Shown piece by piece: positions 1-9,651 of a stretch of 64,000 bases of DNA. Every line of letters begins with the position of its first letter. Positions within the stretch are counted from its first letter, which is position 1. This DNA is from Thalassia testudinum (taxonomy: Eukaryota > Streptophyta > Magnoliopsida > Alismatales > Hydrocharitaceae). The stretch lies in the NCBI GenBank assembly GCA_037157565.1, contig JAZHRO010000073.1, forward strand, positions 92,110,001-92,174,000, in the 5' to 3' direction. Made by a program: the position numbers and the translations under genes. The notes under the pieces were generated by a model that saw nothing but the letters and a program-made list of their open reading frames with translations, was not told the origin of the DNA and did not search any database.

Positions 1-384
1 ACACAAAATGGCCTCTCTCTAAGCTCTCCCTAGGCATGTGGAGGCCTAGAGAAATTAAAGGGAGGGAGTGTAAGTGCACAAAGAAGAGAAAACAACAAAA
101 CTAGAATTGCTACAAGAATTTAAAGAAGGAAAAAATTCTTTTACTAAAGGGAATTGTTTTCTACAAGTACAGGAATGCTTCTACTAGAATTGAAAAAAAA
201 CAAAATAAAACAATCTATTTATCCCTAACACTCACAGAAACACATCAAATACACAATAAAAAATGCAATGCATGCTTAACCTAATTAATGCCTAAATGCA
301 ACCCAAAAACTCATTTGCAGAGTAAAATCCTAAGAGCTAGGTTTGTTTTAATGCATAAGAATGATGATAAACAAGCATTTACCA
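1..384 (-). mobile_element. Partial LTR, H family, running off the left edge
   Basis: Read on the minus strand from 384 leftwards, this matches the start of solo LTR H at 30947 onward (shared stretch ending in TTATCATCATTC, then the ttgcattaaaacaaacctag block). Further in, it also matches the distal part of H near 40190-40270, including the aggcctccacatgcctag block. It ends with CA on the plus strand at 384, exactly where gag-like coding of element A resumes, so it is an insertion into A. The rest lies outside the window, so whether it is a solo LTR or a full element is unknown. Confidence 0.65.
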
Positions 385-1827
385 GCAGGGGGAACCATTT
401 CATGGGGCCTGGGAGTGATTCCAGGATTTGTTACGGAAGTGTCCAGACCACGAGGTGCCTAAATGGCAACTTGTGTAGATTTTTTATCACGGGTTGAATG
501 ATCAACTATGTAATCATGTGGATACCTCTTACAGAGGCAATTTCCTCAACAAAGACGTAGATAAAGCATATGATTTGTTTGAGGAAATGAGTGAAAACAC
601 TTTAAAACATGACTCCATGGAAACCTTCAACCATTCCCAACAAACTAGATCAAATGCCAATGAGGTGCAAGATTCTCATACATTTGATATGGAATTGATC
701 TGCAATAAATTTGATAAGGTGGATCTAGTTGCTAAATGAATGGAAGAGTAGATGTCCGGAAACTCTAATTTTTCTTGATCCACTCAATCCTAGGGCTCGA
801 GATTCCATTCTTCGCAAGCTCCTATGGGATGGGAGTTTGTGAACCAACTGGAGTCGGCTCGACCTTTAGGCCAATTCTTCTTGGAACCTTATGGGTTCCA
901 AACTGGGGCCTTTGATTCCAATTTTTCTGATCCTTCTTCATACTCATCTTATGAGGATATTCGTGCTATGCAGGAGAATATTAGGTCCAACCCTTACTCA
1001 AATTCCTATAATCCTGCTTGGAAAAATCACACTACTCTTGGAAAGATCAGGGGTAGTAGACCCAATATCGATCCAACAACTATGTATCACAAAAACCAAT
1101 GGGTCAGGGTCATGTATATACTCAGTTTCCCTTGAATCAAGTTAATCAGTCCATGTGGAATGCTCAACAACCCACCGGGCAAGCTGATTTAAACCTGAAG
1201 ATAGTAGAAATGCAAGGATCAATGCTTTAGCTCATGCAACAAATGGAAACTTCGCTGTACACCTTGCAACCTGAGCTTAGTGTAAACAACCGATAGCTTG
1301 GATCTCTACCATCACAACCTGTACCAAACACAAGGAATGTGCAGAACTGAGGCGCTAGGCCTCAAGGGTTTAGTAATGGTGGGGAGCCACATGCTTAAGC
1401 TCATGCTATCTATCAGGCTACCCCAACCTCTCCTAGAGCGAACCAAGTTCCCACCATAATCAATCGGAAGCCTCTTGTTTTGCCCAACCTTCCTAAGGCA
1501 CTAACCAACAACATTTTGCCATGGCAAATACCATTACCTTGAGGAGCGGCAGTAGACACAAGGGACCTACCCAACCCCATGCCAACACCATTAGGCCCTG
1601 TAGTAAGAATTCCAGACTCCCAACTAAGAATGTGATCAACAAAACATCAGAGTCTGATTTAGGACTATGTTGTTGCTGTATGGGCAAACAGAAAGAGTCA
1701 GTGTAGAAATTGGAACAAAGGATGTCCTTACTTTAGGCTTGCAAATTGAAAATCATTTTACTCCTTGCAGCTATCTGATTAATCCCTGCCTATGCCATAG
1801 GTTTACTGAATTCATATAAGGAAAAGC
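385..1827 (+). pseudogene. Element A gag (Athila-type), decayed
   Basis: This encodes the retrotransposon capsid/nucleocapsid precursor, which assembles into cytoplasmic particles. Clear similarity to the gag of B and C in this window: the LLRKCP and IFYHGL stretches (about 425-500), the FLNKDVDKAYDLFEEMSEN segment, the FDMELICNK segment, the SNPYSNSYNPAW segment, the EMQGSM segment and the TLRSG motif near 1537. Stops interrupt it in several places (for example around 412, 475, 740 and 1230), and it shifts frame, so it is not translatable as a whole. It is cut at 1827 by element D. Just before the cut the frame reads IPAYA, the same place as HIPAYAKF in B, and it resumes at 23635. Confidence 0.75.
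1823..1827 (+). repeat. Left target-site duplication of element D (aaagc)
   Basis: The five bases aaagc directly precede the LTR start and are repeated exactly at 23635-23639, directly after the other LTR. A 5-bp duplication is what Ty3/gypsy integrases produce. Confidence 0.9.
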
Positions 1828-3162
1828 TAATTGCACAGCAATCATAGGTCTTAATTGACCTAGATTAAGCTAGAACTTAGCATAAGTTAGGGAAATTTAT
1901 GCACGCAAAAGCATTATCTGCATCTTTACTGCTTTACTTTATCTATGCATAAAATGATGTTATAATGTGCTAATTAAGTACATTATGTCGATTGCAGGAA
2001 TAAGTTGATCAGGAGTTGGATCTGAAGCTGGATCAGGAATAACGGGAGTTGCAGCAGAGTTGGAGCAGAAGGCTTAGACTATATGTAGGAATAATAATGT
2101 AAGGGAGTTAAAGGTTTGCTATGCTATTAAGTAGGAATAAAATAGTAAAATGTGAAGAGCTTAGGTCCATCATAGCCCTAGGATAGCCTAAAGACTTCCC
2201 CAAGTCTTAGCCACCATTAAATTAGGTCACAACACCCTAGGAAGCCCTAAAACCCAAGTTCCAACCCTTATTTGGACGTCCAGATAAGTTATAGGATGTC
2301 CAGGACCCTTAGCCATCTCCCGCACACTACAAACCCACTTTTGCAGTGTTATTAGATGTCCAGATACTTTGTCAGACGTCCAATTTCTGCAAAATACCCA
2401 AAACAGAACCCAAAATCCCTCCTGACTCTGATTGAACGTCCAGACAGCAAGCTTGGAGTTCTGATTTTTGAGTATAAGACGTCGGACACTATTATTAGAC
2501 ATCTGATACTACTCTCCAATTCCTGTTTTGAGATTTAAGCCTTGATCTTGGATCTCTAGGTCACTAAACCCAATTCCAACCCCAAAGGAACCTAAATTAA
2601 GGTGCCCTAACCATTGTACATCACCTCTAGACCTCCCTAAGGACCTAATTAGGTCCTCACTAAACCTAATTGGCCTGGATCTTAGTCAATTCCATCAGCC
2701 TATTGAATTGGACTCATTGAGTCCAATTGAGCCCTTATCTCAGCACACACTGCCCAATTGGACTCAGTGAGAGTCCAATTGACCTAGACCTGACTTAGTT
2801 GAGTTGTTTTACTCTCAATTAAGTTTTCACACACCCACTTAAATTTGTATTAAGTTTATTTGCATTTTACCTTAGTGAATTAGGGTTTACAATCCTAATT
2901 TGAGACATACCTTGACTTAAACCCACTATAACCTAACCTAATCAACCTAGCCACCTAAGTTTCGACCCACACACACCCACACACACCATCCACACGAAAA
3001 TATCTAGCCTAGATTTCTCTAGAACTCTCTAGCATGTGTTGTTGCCTTGGTTGCCAAAATTAGCAACCAAGAGCCATTCAATTTTTAGATCCACATTTGG
3101 TGGATCTAAAAGCCACCATCCACCCTCTCTCTCTCACTCTCCCATGAGCTCCCACCATAGGC

Positions 3163-3225
3163 CTCTCTAGGGAATTCCATAATTCTCTAGAGAGCTTCCC
3201 TTAGGTCTATAAAAAGACCTAAGGG
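3163..3225 (+). promoter_or_regulatory. TATA box in a double-hairpin, D 5' LTR
   Basis: An inverted repeat with 14-base arms (one mismatch) at 3163-3194 is followed at once by a second with perfect 10-base arms, CCCTTAGGTC at 3198-3207 and GACCTAAGGG at 3216-3225, whose 8-base spacer is TATAAAAA. The same arrangement is present in the 3' LTR (22756-22818) and, inverted, in LTR X. It is probably the core promoter of the element; transcription would start some 25-35 bases downstream. Confidence 0.7.
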
Positions 3226-3606
3226 GTGGCCATTTGCACCCATTCACATCCATTGTCTCCATTCACTTCCTTGGCAAATTCACTCCATTGGTGCCATTCA
3301 CGCCAGCTCCACTTAGCTAGCCACTCCACCTCCACGAGCTCACTACCACCACCATGGAGGACATCATGCCGGGATGCTGGATCACTCCTCCCTCTCTCTA
3401 AGGGTTGGCCTAAGCTATATTGGCCGCCCCTCATTCTTCTCTCGACCACTCCAAGGCCATCAAGGACCACCCCTGAATGCCCTTTATCCTTCTAGATTTA
3501 ATTCATGCTCTTCATAATTTTATTACTTTTATTTACTGCTTAGTAGTGTAGTCTTACTTCTCCCACAATGATGCATGCGAAATCCCCCCATCGATTCCTG
3601 TATGCG

Positions 3607-3611
3607 ATCAT
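3607..3611 (+). repeat. Left target-site duplication of element N (atcat)
   Basis: The bases atcat directly precede TGTTGAACG and recur at 11385-11389 directly after the other LTR of N. In the intact 3' LTR of D the single-copy site is seen at about 23207-23211. Confidence 0.92.
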
Positions 3612-4347
3612 TGTTGAACGTTACGAATGGCTACGCTAACGTGTTCAATTTTGGAGAACCTATCGTTGTAGTTTGAAAGTGAAGAATTTGTGTTCAACAA
3701 ATAAAATTTATACCGAAATTAAAATTTCAGGTCAAACACAGGGAGGCGGACGTTTGATTTAAAAACTACGCATTTCTTTTTATTTGTCACAAAGTAATTC
3801 AATTTAAAGCTATCTAATTAGTTACAATAAATAGAAGAGAGAGAGGGTAAGAGAGAGAGAATATTACACATAGAAATCAAAATGAGATGTAGAATAAACA
3901 GAGAATTTATCATTAGGGGGATTTATTCATTACAACTAGAAAGCATAAAAGAATTGCACTAGAAAGCGATAAATTTACTCTAGAAAGCATTAAAAGAATG
4001 AAGGGAGAAATGTCCTCCTTGACGGTCGCTTGGAGGACGAGCAGAACTACACTAGAAAGCAGTAAAAAGAATAGGGAGAGAGAAATCCTCCTCGACGGTC
4101 TCTTCGAGGATGAGCCGGACGGCACGACGCCTGGACGAAGGAGAATGAAGCAGGATGAAGGAGGACGAAGCTGAAGAATGGGAATGGAGCAGCACACCGT
4201 CGTCATCGCGGGATCCACTTTCGAAGGGGGACGAAAATTTGGACTTTATCTCGCGAGAAGCATCTCGGGTGTGGGACAAGCTTCTCTTGAGCTTTGGAGG
4301 GGTAGAGAAGAGAAGGAAGGGATGAGAATTTTGTATGGAGGGGGTCT

Positions 4348-4356
4348 CCTTTTATA
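4348..4356 (-). promoter_or_regulatory. TATA box, element N 3' LTR
   Basis: TATAAAAGG on the minus strand at the position expected for the LTR promoter. The same position in the 5' LTR (10393-10401), the copy that would drive the element, reads TATCAAAGG and is probably weakened. Confidence 0.55.
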
Positions 4357-4700
4357 GTTGCAAGGAGTGGGTCAAAATTGGCATTACAACTTTAAAATAA
4401 TAAATGAGGGGTCTTTAGTGACGGATAAATCTGTCACTAAAGCTGCCAACGTGGGCATAGCTTCCGCGCCCACGCACGCTGCCCACTTCTTCAACGCATA
4501 CGCACATTCTTTGATTCTCAGCCGTCCAATCGCAAGATCGGACGGCTTAAGAAGCATCTCCGCCCGCTCGCTGTCCGCCCGCCTGGCGGGTGTGATCACG
4601 CGTGACGCCACGTGTTCAATCGCAGGTGAATGCTATCGGGCGCGCACGGCCGTCTGATCGCAATCCAACGCACGCCCGCGCTCAATCGCCCGCACCTTCC

Positions 4701-4770
4701 AACCCTTCGCTGCGGCTCAAACCCGTGCCTGCTGCTCTCGTAAGCGCGCTCTACCGCTGCGCTACAGGGC
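4701..4770 (-). other. tRNA-like relic in the U3 of N (3' LTR copy)
   Basis: Minus-strand reading gives TAGCGCAGCGGTAGAGCGC, close to the pol III box A / D-arm consensus, and GGGTTTGAGCC about 30 bases further, close to box B / T-arm, inside a 70-base stretch whose ends (GCCCT and AGGG) could pair. The anticodon stem does not form properly, so I do not call a tRNA gene. The same block is present in the other LTR at 10753-10818. Confidence 0.45.
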
Positions 4771-5367
4771 GCGGATGGTCGAGTGGACGCTTTTAGGCGC
4801 AGCTGACCACAACCATTGGATCAAGATCCAACGGCGGAGAGCGAGCGGGTGCAGCGCTTCATAGAATGTAAGTGACCGTTTGGGCGGCCGAGATGGTGCC
4901 ACGTGGTGCCATCTTGGTCGTCCATCTTCTGGAAGTTGTAGATGGTGCCACGGATGTCAGATTAACTCGATTTTTATGTCGTTGGGCTGCGATCGTCGAT
5001 CCGAATTCATTCGTGCGGTCGGATTTGTCATCTGAAGTGCAGATTTACACCATCCTGGCCCTTGATCTTCTAGGGTTCCTCGATCACTATCTGATGCCAT
5101 GGATGCCTGATTAGGGCGATCTTGGAGTTGATGAACTCCAATCGTCGCCCTGATCACATCCATACAGTTGAATCTTTGATCAAAGGCTCCAATAAAATGT
5201 TTGCCCTGTCCAAGCATATAAAAGGAGACAATTAACCTCCATTTTATTCAAACTACTCTAAATGGAAGATGATGCATGTTATGCAATATTTATATCATGA
5301 AATGCAATCCTATGCTTAAGAACATTCATAAATGGACATCTTAGGTAGTGTAAATGTGTTTACATCA

Positions 5368-5404
5368 TACCCCCATGCCTATCTTTTGCTAGTCCCTAGC
5401 AAAA
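5368..5404 (-). other. Element N polypurine tract and adjacent hairpin
   Basis: On the minus strand AGGCATGGGGGTA (5380-5368) abuts the 3' LTR and would prime plus-strand DNA synthesis. Just upstream is a perfect hairpin with 9-base arms, TTTTGCTAG and CTAGCAAAA, spaced by 3 bases (5384-5404). The same pair of signals precedes the 3' LTRs of D and G. Confidence 0.8.
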
Positions 5405-6615
5405 ACTATATGCTATTTATAAAAGAATTAGGTTGGATTATTTGGACCTGAGTTATTTTCAATCATTAAGAAATTGTCTACTTAGGAATTGAACTTTCAA
5501 AGACGCAATAGTGCCCGGGTATTAGCCAAAATGCAGACCACCTCAAGCCTCGCCTTATTCAAAGAAAAATTTCGTTTCTCTTTTTACTCTTTTCTAATTT
5601 TTTTGGATTTTCAAATTTTAGGGTTTAAAAGTGGCTTTCTACGGCCATTCAACTCACCCAAGATTTGATGAGAACCATAAGCTTTAAGCATCTTATTGTG
5701 ATTGTGATAGACTCGTTGACCGGCAGTTAGAATGGACTTCGGATTTCTATGCCTCTATGTGACCTCAAAAAGAATTCTACCTAAAGGTGTATCTTTACAA
5801 CCGGTAGCTTTCTCCCTACTTTTATTTTTTATGGGGTCAACACAAGGGCGAATCCAGTGTATATCTCCCCGATTTATTCTACTTCTCCGCTTCTTCCTAA
5901 GTGTTTTGGGAATATTTAGTGCATTTACTGAGCAGGGTTCTGGACAACCGGTCGATGAGCTGTTACCACCGACAACTTGCCAGCCATACTCGTGTGGCGA
6001 AGTGTGGCTTATTTCTTTTTGTTCTTTTCTCCTTTTCTTTTTGATTTTTTTTCTCTTTTTTTTTTTTTAAGTAGGTGGCTTCCCTGGTCTAAGATTTACC
6101 TAAAGGCAGTAAAAAGAGAAAGATCTAGTGACTGGGCTCTAGACAACCTACCTATGGGCTGTTACCCATGATAACTTGCCAACCATATCACCCTAGAAGG
6201 TTCATTAGCTACCCAATTTCCGTTAAAATCGCCGAACAACGAGTCAGTGCAAAGAAAGTGTGTAGATACTTAAGACTCAAAATTTCCTCAAATCAGAGGG
6301 TTGGTTGATAAGTCGTATACTTATCACCCAACCTAATTTACTCCAATTAAAATAAAATTTAGGTTGGCGAGAACTAGAAAAATAGATCAACATTTTAGTG
6401 GATACACAAGCTGATTAAGTCCAAAGACTTGAAGGGTCTTTGTGTTCAAATCATAATGTAGTATTTCCTAAGATTGAAAATTTTCTTAAACCCAAATTCT
6501 CTTTCCTAATTCTGATTTCTTTTTTTTAATAAAAGAAAATAAAACAAATCTACGGAGCTGACGAATGAATTCAGAGATAAATATCCACCCGCCATGCCTA
6601 TCTGATGCAATGTCC
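5405..6615 (-). other. Element N 3' untranslated region
   Basis: No coding potential is seen; it is rich in A/T tracts, including a long T run at 6040-6069. Two copies of a roughly 60-base motif lie at 5934-5990 and 6133-6190, each with GCTGTTACC followed by AACTTGCCA (plus-strand reading). Counterparts occur in the 3' UTRs of C, G and A. An internal polypurine-like tract preceded by a GAGGACATTGCAT motif (minus strand) lies at 6584-6621. Confidence 0.7.
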
Positions 6616-8408
6616 TCATTGTATTAAAAAGACATAAAATAGAGTGGAAAAGCGTAGAAAGCACTTGAATTGCGTGAATGTCAGGTTTGCTCCGAGATGA
6701 AAACGAAAAAGAACTGTATATGTGCTGAGTTTAGTGCCTTCAGCTAGGCACACTATACAAAGAAAAGAAATGAAAAATTCACAAGTGCAGGTCAGAATTA
6801 GAATAAACAGAAGAATCCTCTGACCTGTCAGTAGAGGTCCACAGATGTGGACCAGATTGTGGTGCAGACCCATCCCCAATAATCGAGAATATCTTAGGTT
6901 CTGGATAAAAATTATCCAAAACCTGAAATCAGAATGCAAGCGGGGTCGGGCCTGCGATTTATGAGGATGCAACCCAAGACCAAAAAGTCGGGTTACAGAG
7001 AATTGAAGCTTAAGAAGATAATCGTTGAATGTGTGCTTGAGTTTGACATCCTCGAAACCAATGTCGTAAGGGTTTTGATTTGATGATTTCAGCTTAAAAG
7101 GAACCATTCGACACAATCTTCCATTTCCTCTAAAATTAACTTCCCAAATCAAAACTTCCCAGCCCCTATCCTCCTCATTCAGCATATCAAATTCCACGAC
7201 CTCTTGTATATTAATCACCCTGTCTGAAATCTCCAAGTCTAAATGATGTGGCAGAATTAGAATTGACTTAGGTCTAATTATCTCAGAAATAGAATTATTG
7301 ATAAGCTCAACGGGGTGTAACTGATAATCAGGGCATTGAATTGATTCCTCCAGAAAATGCGATTCTGGATCCGTAATGTGTGCCCTAAGATCAGTTTCCT
7401 CAATTATTGGGCTATCAAATGATTTATTAGATTCCTCAGGCCCAATCGTCTCACAGAAATCATGTTCAGAAAACTCGCGTAAGACTTTGCAACTTGAATC
7501 TTCACCATCAAAGAAATCAGGATCCGTAATGTCCCTAAATCATTTGTCACTTTCTGTTCCCAGGAGACATACATTTCCTCGTAACCTGGCTCAGGGATCT
7601 TAGGTGAAGAAATCAGATCTTCCTTAATTGATTGCTTTAATTCAATCTGGTCAACCTCGTAACACGTGTCCCCCCCAACAGGTGACTGAGCAGGTTCTGT
7701 CATTGGCTTTCCTAAAGAGGGTTCATCCTGGGAATCATCTCAAGGTTGAATCAAAGTAACCACGAATCTCATCCTCAATTTCGCTACTTTCCCAAGTAGA
7801 AACTCACCTGGGTTCTTATCCTTAACATCCTAGAGCCAATCCAACAAAGACTTATTCAAATCATCAATCATTTCAATCAGGGGCTCTAATCTCTCAATGC
7901 AAGGTATTGGCTAAACTTCTAAAGATTGAATGATATTCCTCAAGTTAGCCTGAACCTTATCTTGAACCTGATTAACTTGAACCAAATGAGTTGTTTCAGG
8001 ATCGGGCGAGTTTGACATCAATGCAGAGGAATTAACGAATTGAGATTCGTTATACCATTCCTGATAGTAGGTCATTTCAGATTGTTCAAAAGATGGTGAT
8101 GACCTAAAGGCAGTGAAATCAGAGGATGGGTGAGGATCAATGTATCCTTCTTGATTGTAGATCGTATTAAGTTGTTCATGAAAGGAAGACGATCTATAAT
8201 CGATGTAGCTCTGAGAATGATAGAAATCACAATCAAAGTGTTCAGGGTTAGGCCCTAAACACAGGGGTCTGGAATTCTATCCCCAATCCGAATTATCTCA
8301 ACTGACTGATGGTTGATTACAATACGAGTCGGGATAATCGTCATGTTGAGGATAATTTACAACAGGAGGGAAAGAGCGGGAATGCATGAAATATGTGGAA
8401 GGATTCAT
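6616..8408 (-). pseudogene. Element N coding region, protein of unknown function
   Basis: I do not recognise the product. Reading from ATG at 8408, the same start as in G, there is first a Tyr/Pro/Gln-rich segment with the motif DFYHSQSY. Then comes a segment with NLRNII, EMIDDLN and GEFLLGK (about 7950-7750), an acidic stretch, and a C-terminal domain (7236-6840) with FWIIFIQNLR and LGMGLHHNL. All four blocks occur in the same order in G. The Tyr/Pro-rich part resembles the C-terminal part of Athila gag in composition only. Several in-frame stops and shifts disable this copy. No protease DLGAS, RT or integrase motif is present. Confidence 0.6.
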
Positions 8409-9570
8409 GAGACACGGGAGGAAGAAAGGAGCCCTGCAATTCAAACAATCAAACCTGTCCTTAATTGGGTTAGCCTATAGACCTACAGACTCCCAAAACC
8501 TGTCTTGAGATAAAGGAATTATTTGATCTACTTCCGTCTGTTCAATCCAACTAGTTAGAAGGAGGGACTGGGGAGAAGGTTCTTCCTTTAGCTTGCGCCT
8601 CCGGTTCCTAGTGTACCCCCCAGCCGCGATCGTTTGACTCTGCTTCCCTAGCTAGACATCAGATTGAACAGTAGAAACAGACTAATCGAAAATAATCTCG
8701 TTCTGGGTTCTGAAGAGCGAGTTCAATCCTTAAGGCCAACGTCTACTCTATTTTATTTAGGGCTAGGTTTGAATGTGCTTTGGAATGTGATGGGCCCTTT
8801 AAATGGGTTGTGCCCTTAATGATTGATTGATTTGTGTGTGCGTGCACAACCATTGGTTTTCAAGCAAGATTATTTTTGATGTGGTGAATTTTAAGGTTCA
8901 AATCTTGCTTAGTAGCTTTTAGGATTCAACTTTAGGTGTTTTTAAACAAGTTTTGTTGGCACACTAGGTTTTGCAAACACAGGTGAAGATGTTTTCCTTT
9001 AAAGTTTTAAAAAGAATGTGGAGTGCCTGGTAAATCCCTAAGAGTTGAACCTAATTGACAAGTACTTGATGAGTTGATTTTATTTGAAGTGGTGCGGCCC
9101 AATCAACTCAAACAATTGGCCTGATGTACTACTTAATTAGGAACACAAATGATTACCTAATCTGATTTCTACTCAATTATGTGTTTGAATGTGTTTACCG
9201 GTTCCTGAGGTTGGTTTACCGGTTGAGTTTGAAAATCAGATGAGGTTGTGTGCCTCTTTGAGATTTTTTTTAATTTTTCTTTTTTTTAATGTGGGGGTTG
9301 GGGTGAGTATGGGTGTCAAACAACAAGCAATCTAACCTTAGAGTTTATAAAACACCTAGGTTGATTAATGTTTCAATTATTATGTTGTGGAATGAAATCT
9401 AATGGGTGGGGGGTGGGGGATAACTCACAGAACCTTCCACAGTACTTTACTCCGATCTACCGATTTTGCCTGTCCTGAAAGAGTACCTGCAATTACAATA
9501 AGAAAGGAGAAAAAGTGAGGTAAATGATTTGTAAATTACAAAATACAAAGAGAAATCAAAGATCGTCACC
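8409..9570 (-). other. Element N leader (5' UTR) with conserved block
   Basis: Non-coding leader between the primer-binding site and the ATG. A block at 8545-8650 (containing AACCGGAGGCGCAAGC and GGAAGAACCTTCTCCCCAG on the minus strand) is strongly similar to blocks in the leaders of B (36209-36320), G (55190-55300) and D (13085-13195). A second block with tgatgggccctt (about 8788-8830) is shared with B and G. The function is unknown; a packaging or translation signal is one possibility. Confidence 0.6.
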
Positions 9571-9588
9571 TCCCCAGCAACGGCACCA
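9571..9588 (-). other. Element N primer-binding site (tRNA-Asp)
   Basis: Minus strand TGGTGCCGTTGCTGGGGA is complementary to the 3' end of plant tRNA-Asp(GUC) except for two transition differences. Three bases separate it from the first copy of the LTR start at 9592. Confidence 0.8.
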
Positions 9589-9651
9589 AAATGTTGAATG
9601 TTACAAATAGTTCTTTGGCAGCGGTGCCAAAATGTTGAACGTTACAAATGG
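9571..9651 (-). repeat. Tandem duplication of PBS plus LTR start
   Basis: The sequence from the primer-binding site into the first bases of the LTR is present twice in a row (about 41 bases each): GCACCAAAATGTTGAA at 9583-9598 and GTGCCAAAATGTTGAA at 9624-9639. The 3' LTR starts only once (3612), so the second copy (9633) is taken as the true LTR start. Confidence 0.75.

Larger units (their letters stand above)
1828..3611 (+). repeat. Element D 5' LTR, first part (U3 and start of transcript)
   Basis: This aligns with 21421-23209 of the 3' LTR. It starts TA where the 3' copy starts TG (TGATTGCGCAGC), a single decay change. It carries a cluster of GACGTC-type sites (2270-2510), an AATTGGACTC palindrome (about 2705-2731) and a TATA box inside a hairpin (3198-3225). 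It is cut at 3607-3611 (atcat) by element N and resumes at 11385. The two parts together make about 2206 bp, against 2214 bp for the 3' LTR. Confidence 0.9.
3612..5367 (-). repeat. Element N 3' LTR
   Basis: It starts TGTTGAACG and ends TTTACATCA in plus-strand reading and matches 9633-11384 end to end. On the minus strand it shows a TATA box (TATAAAAGG, 4348-4356), a hairpin with 14-base arms around TTTAGTGACGG (4413-4442), a palindromic AGCCGTCC element (4520-4547), a tRNA-like stretch (4701-4770) and a palindrome with a CACGTG core (4891-4914). Confidence 0.9.

Noticed and set aside
3219..3495. Open frames after the D TATA box, also at 22812-23063
   Set aside because: LTR leader sequence; the two copies do not keep the same reading and no family is recognised.
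4701..4770. Possible functional tRNA gene
   Set aside because: Box A and B are present but the anticodon stem does not form and there is no terminator; kept only as a tRNA-like relic.
5732..6070. Hydrophobic plus-strand frame that could look like a membrane protein
   Set aside because: Antisense to the 3' UTR of N; the hydrophobic run is just the T-rich tract (Phe/Leu codons).
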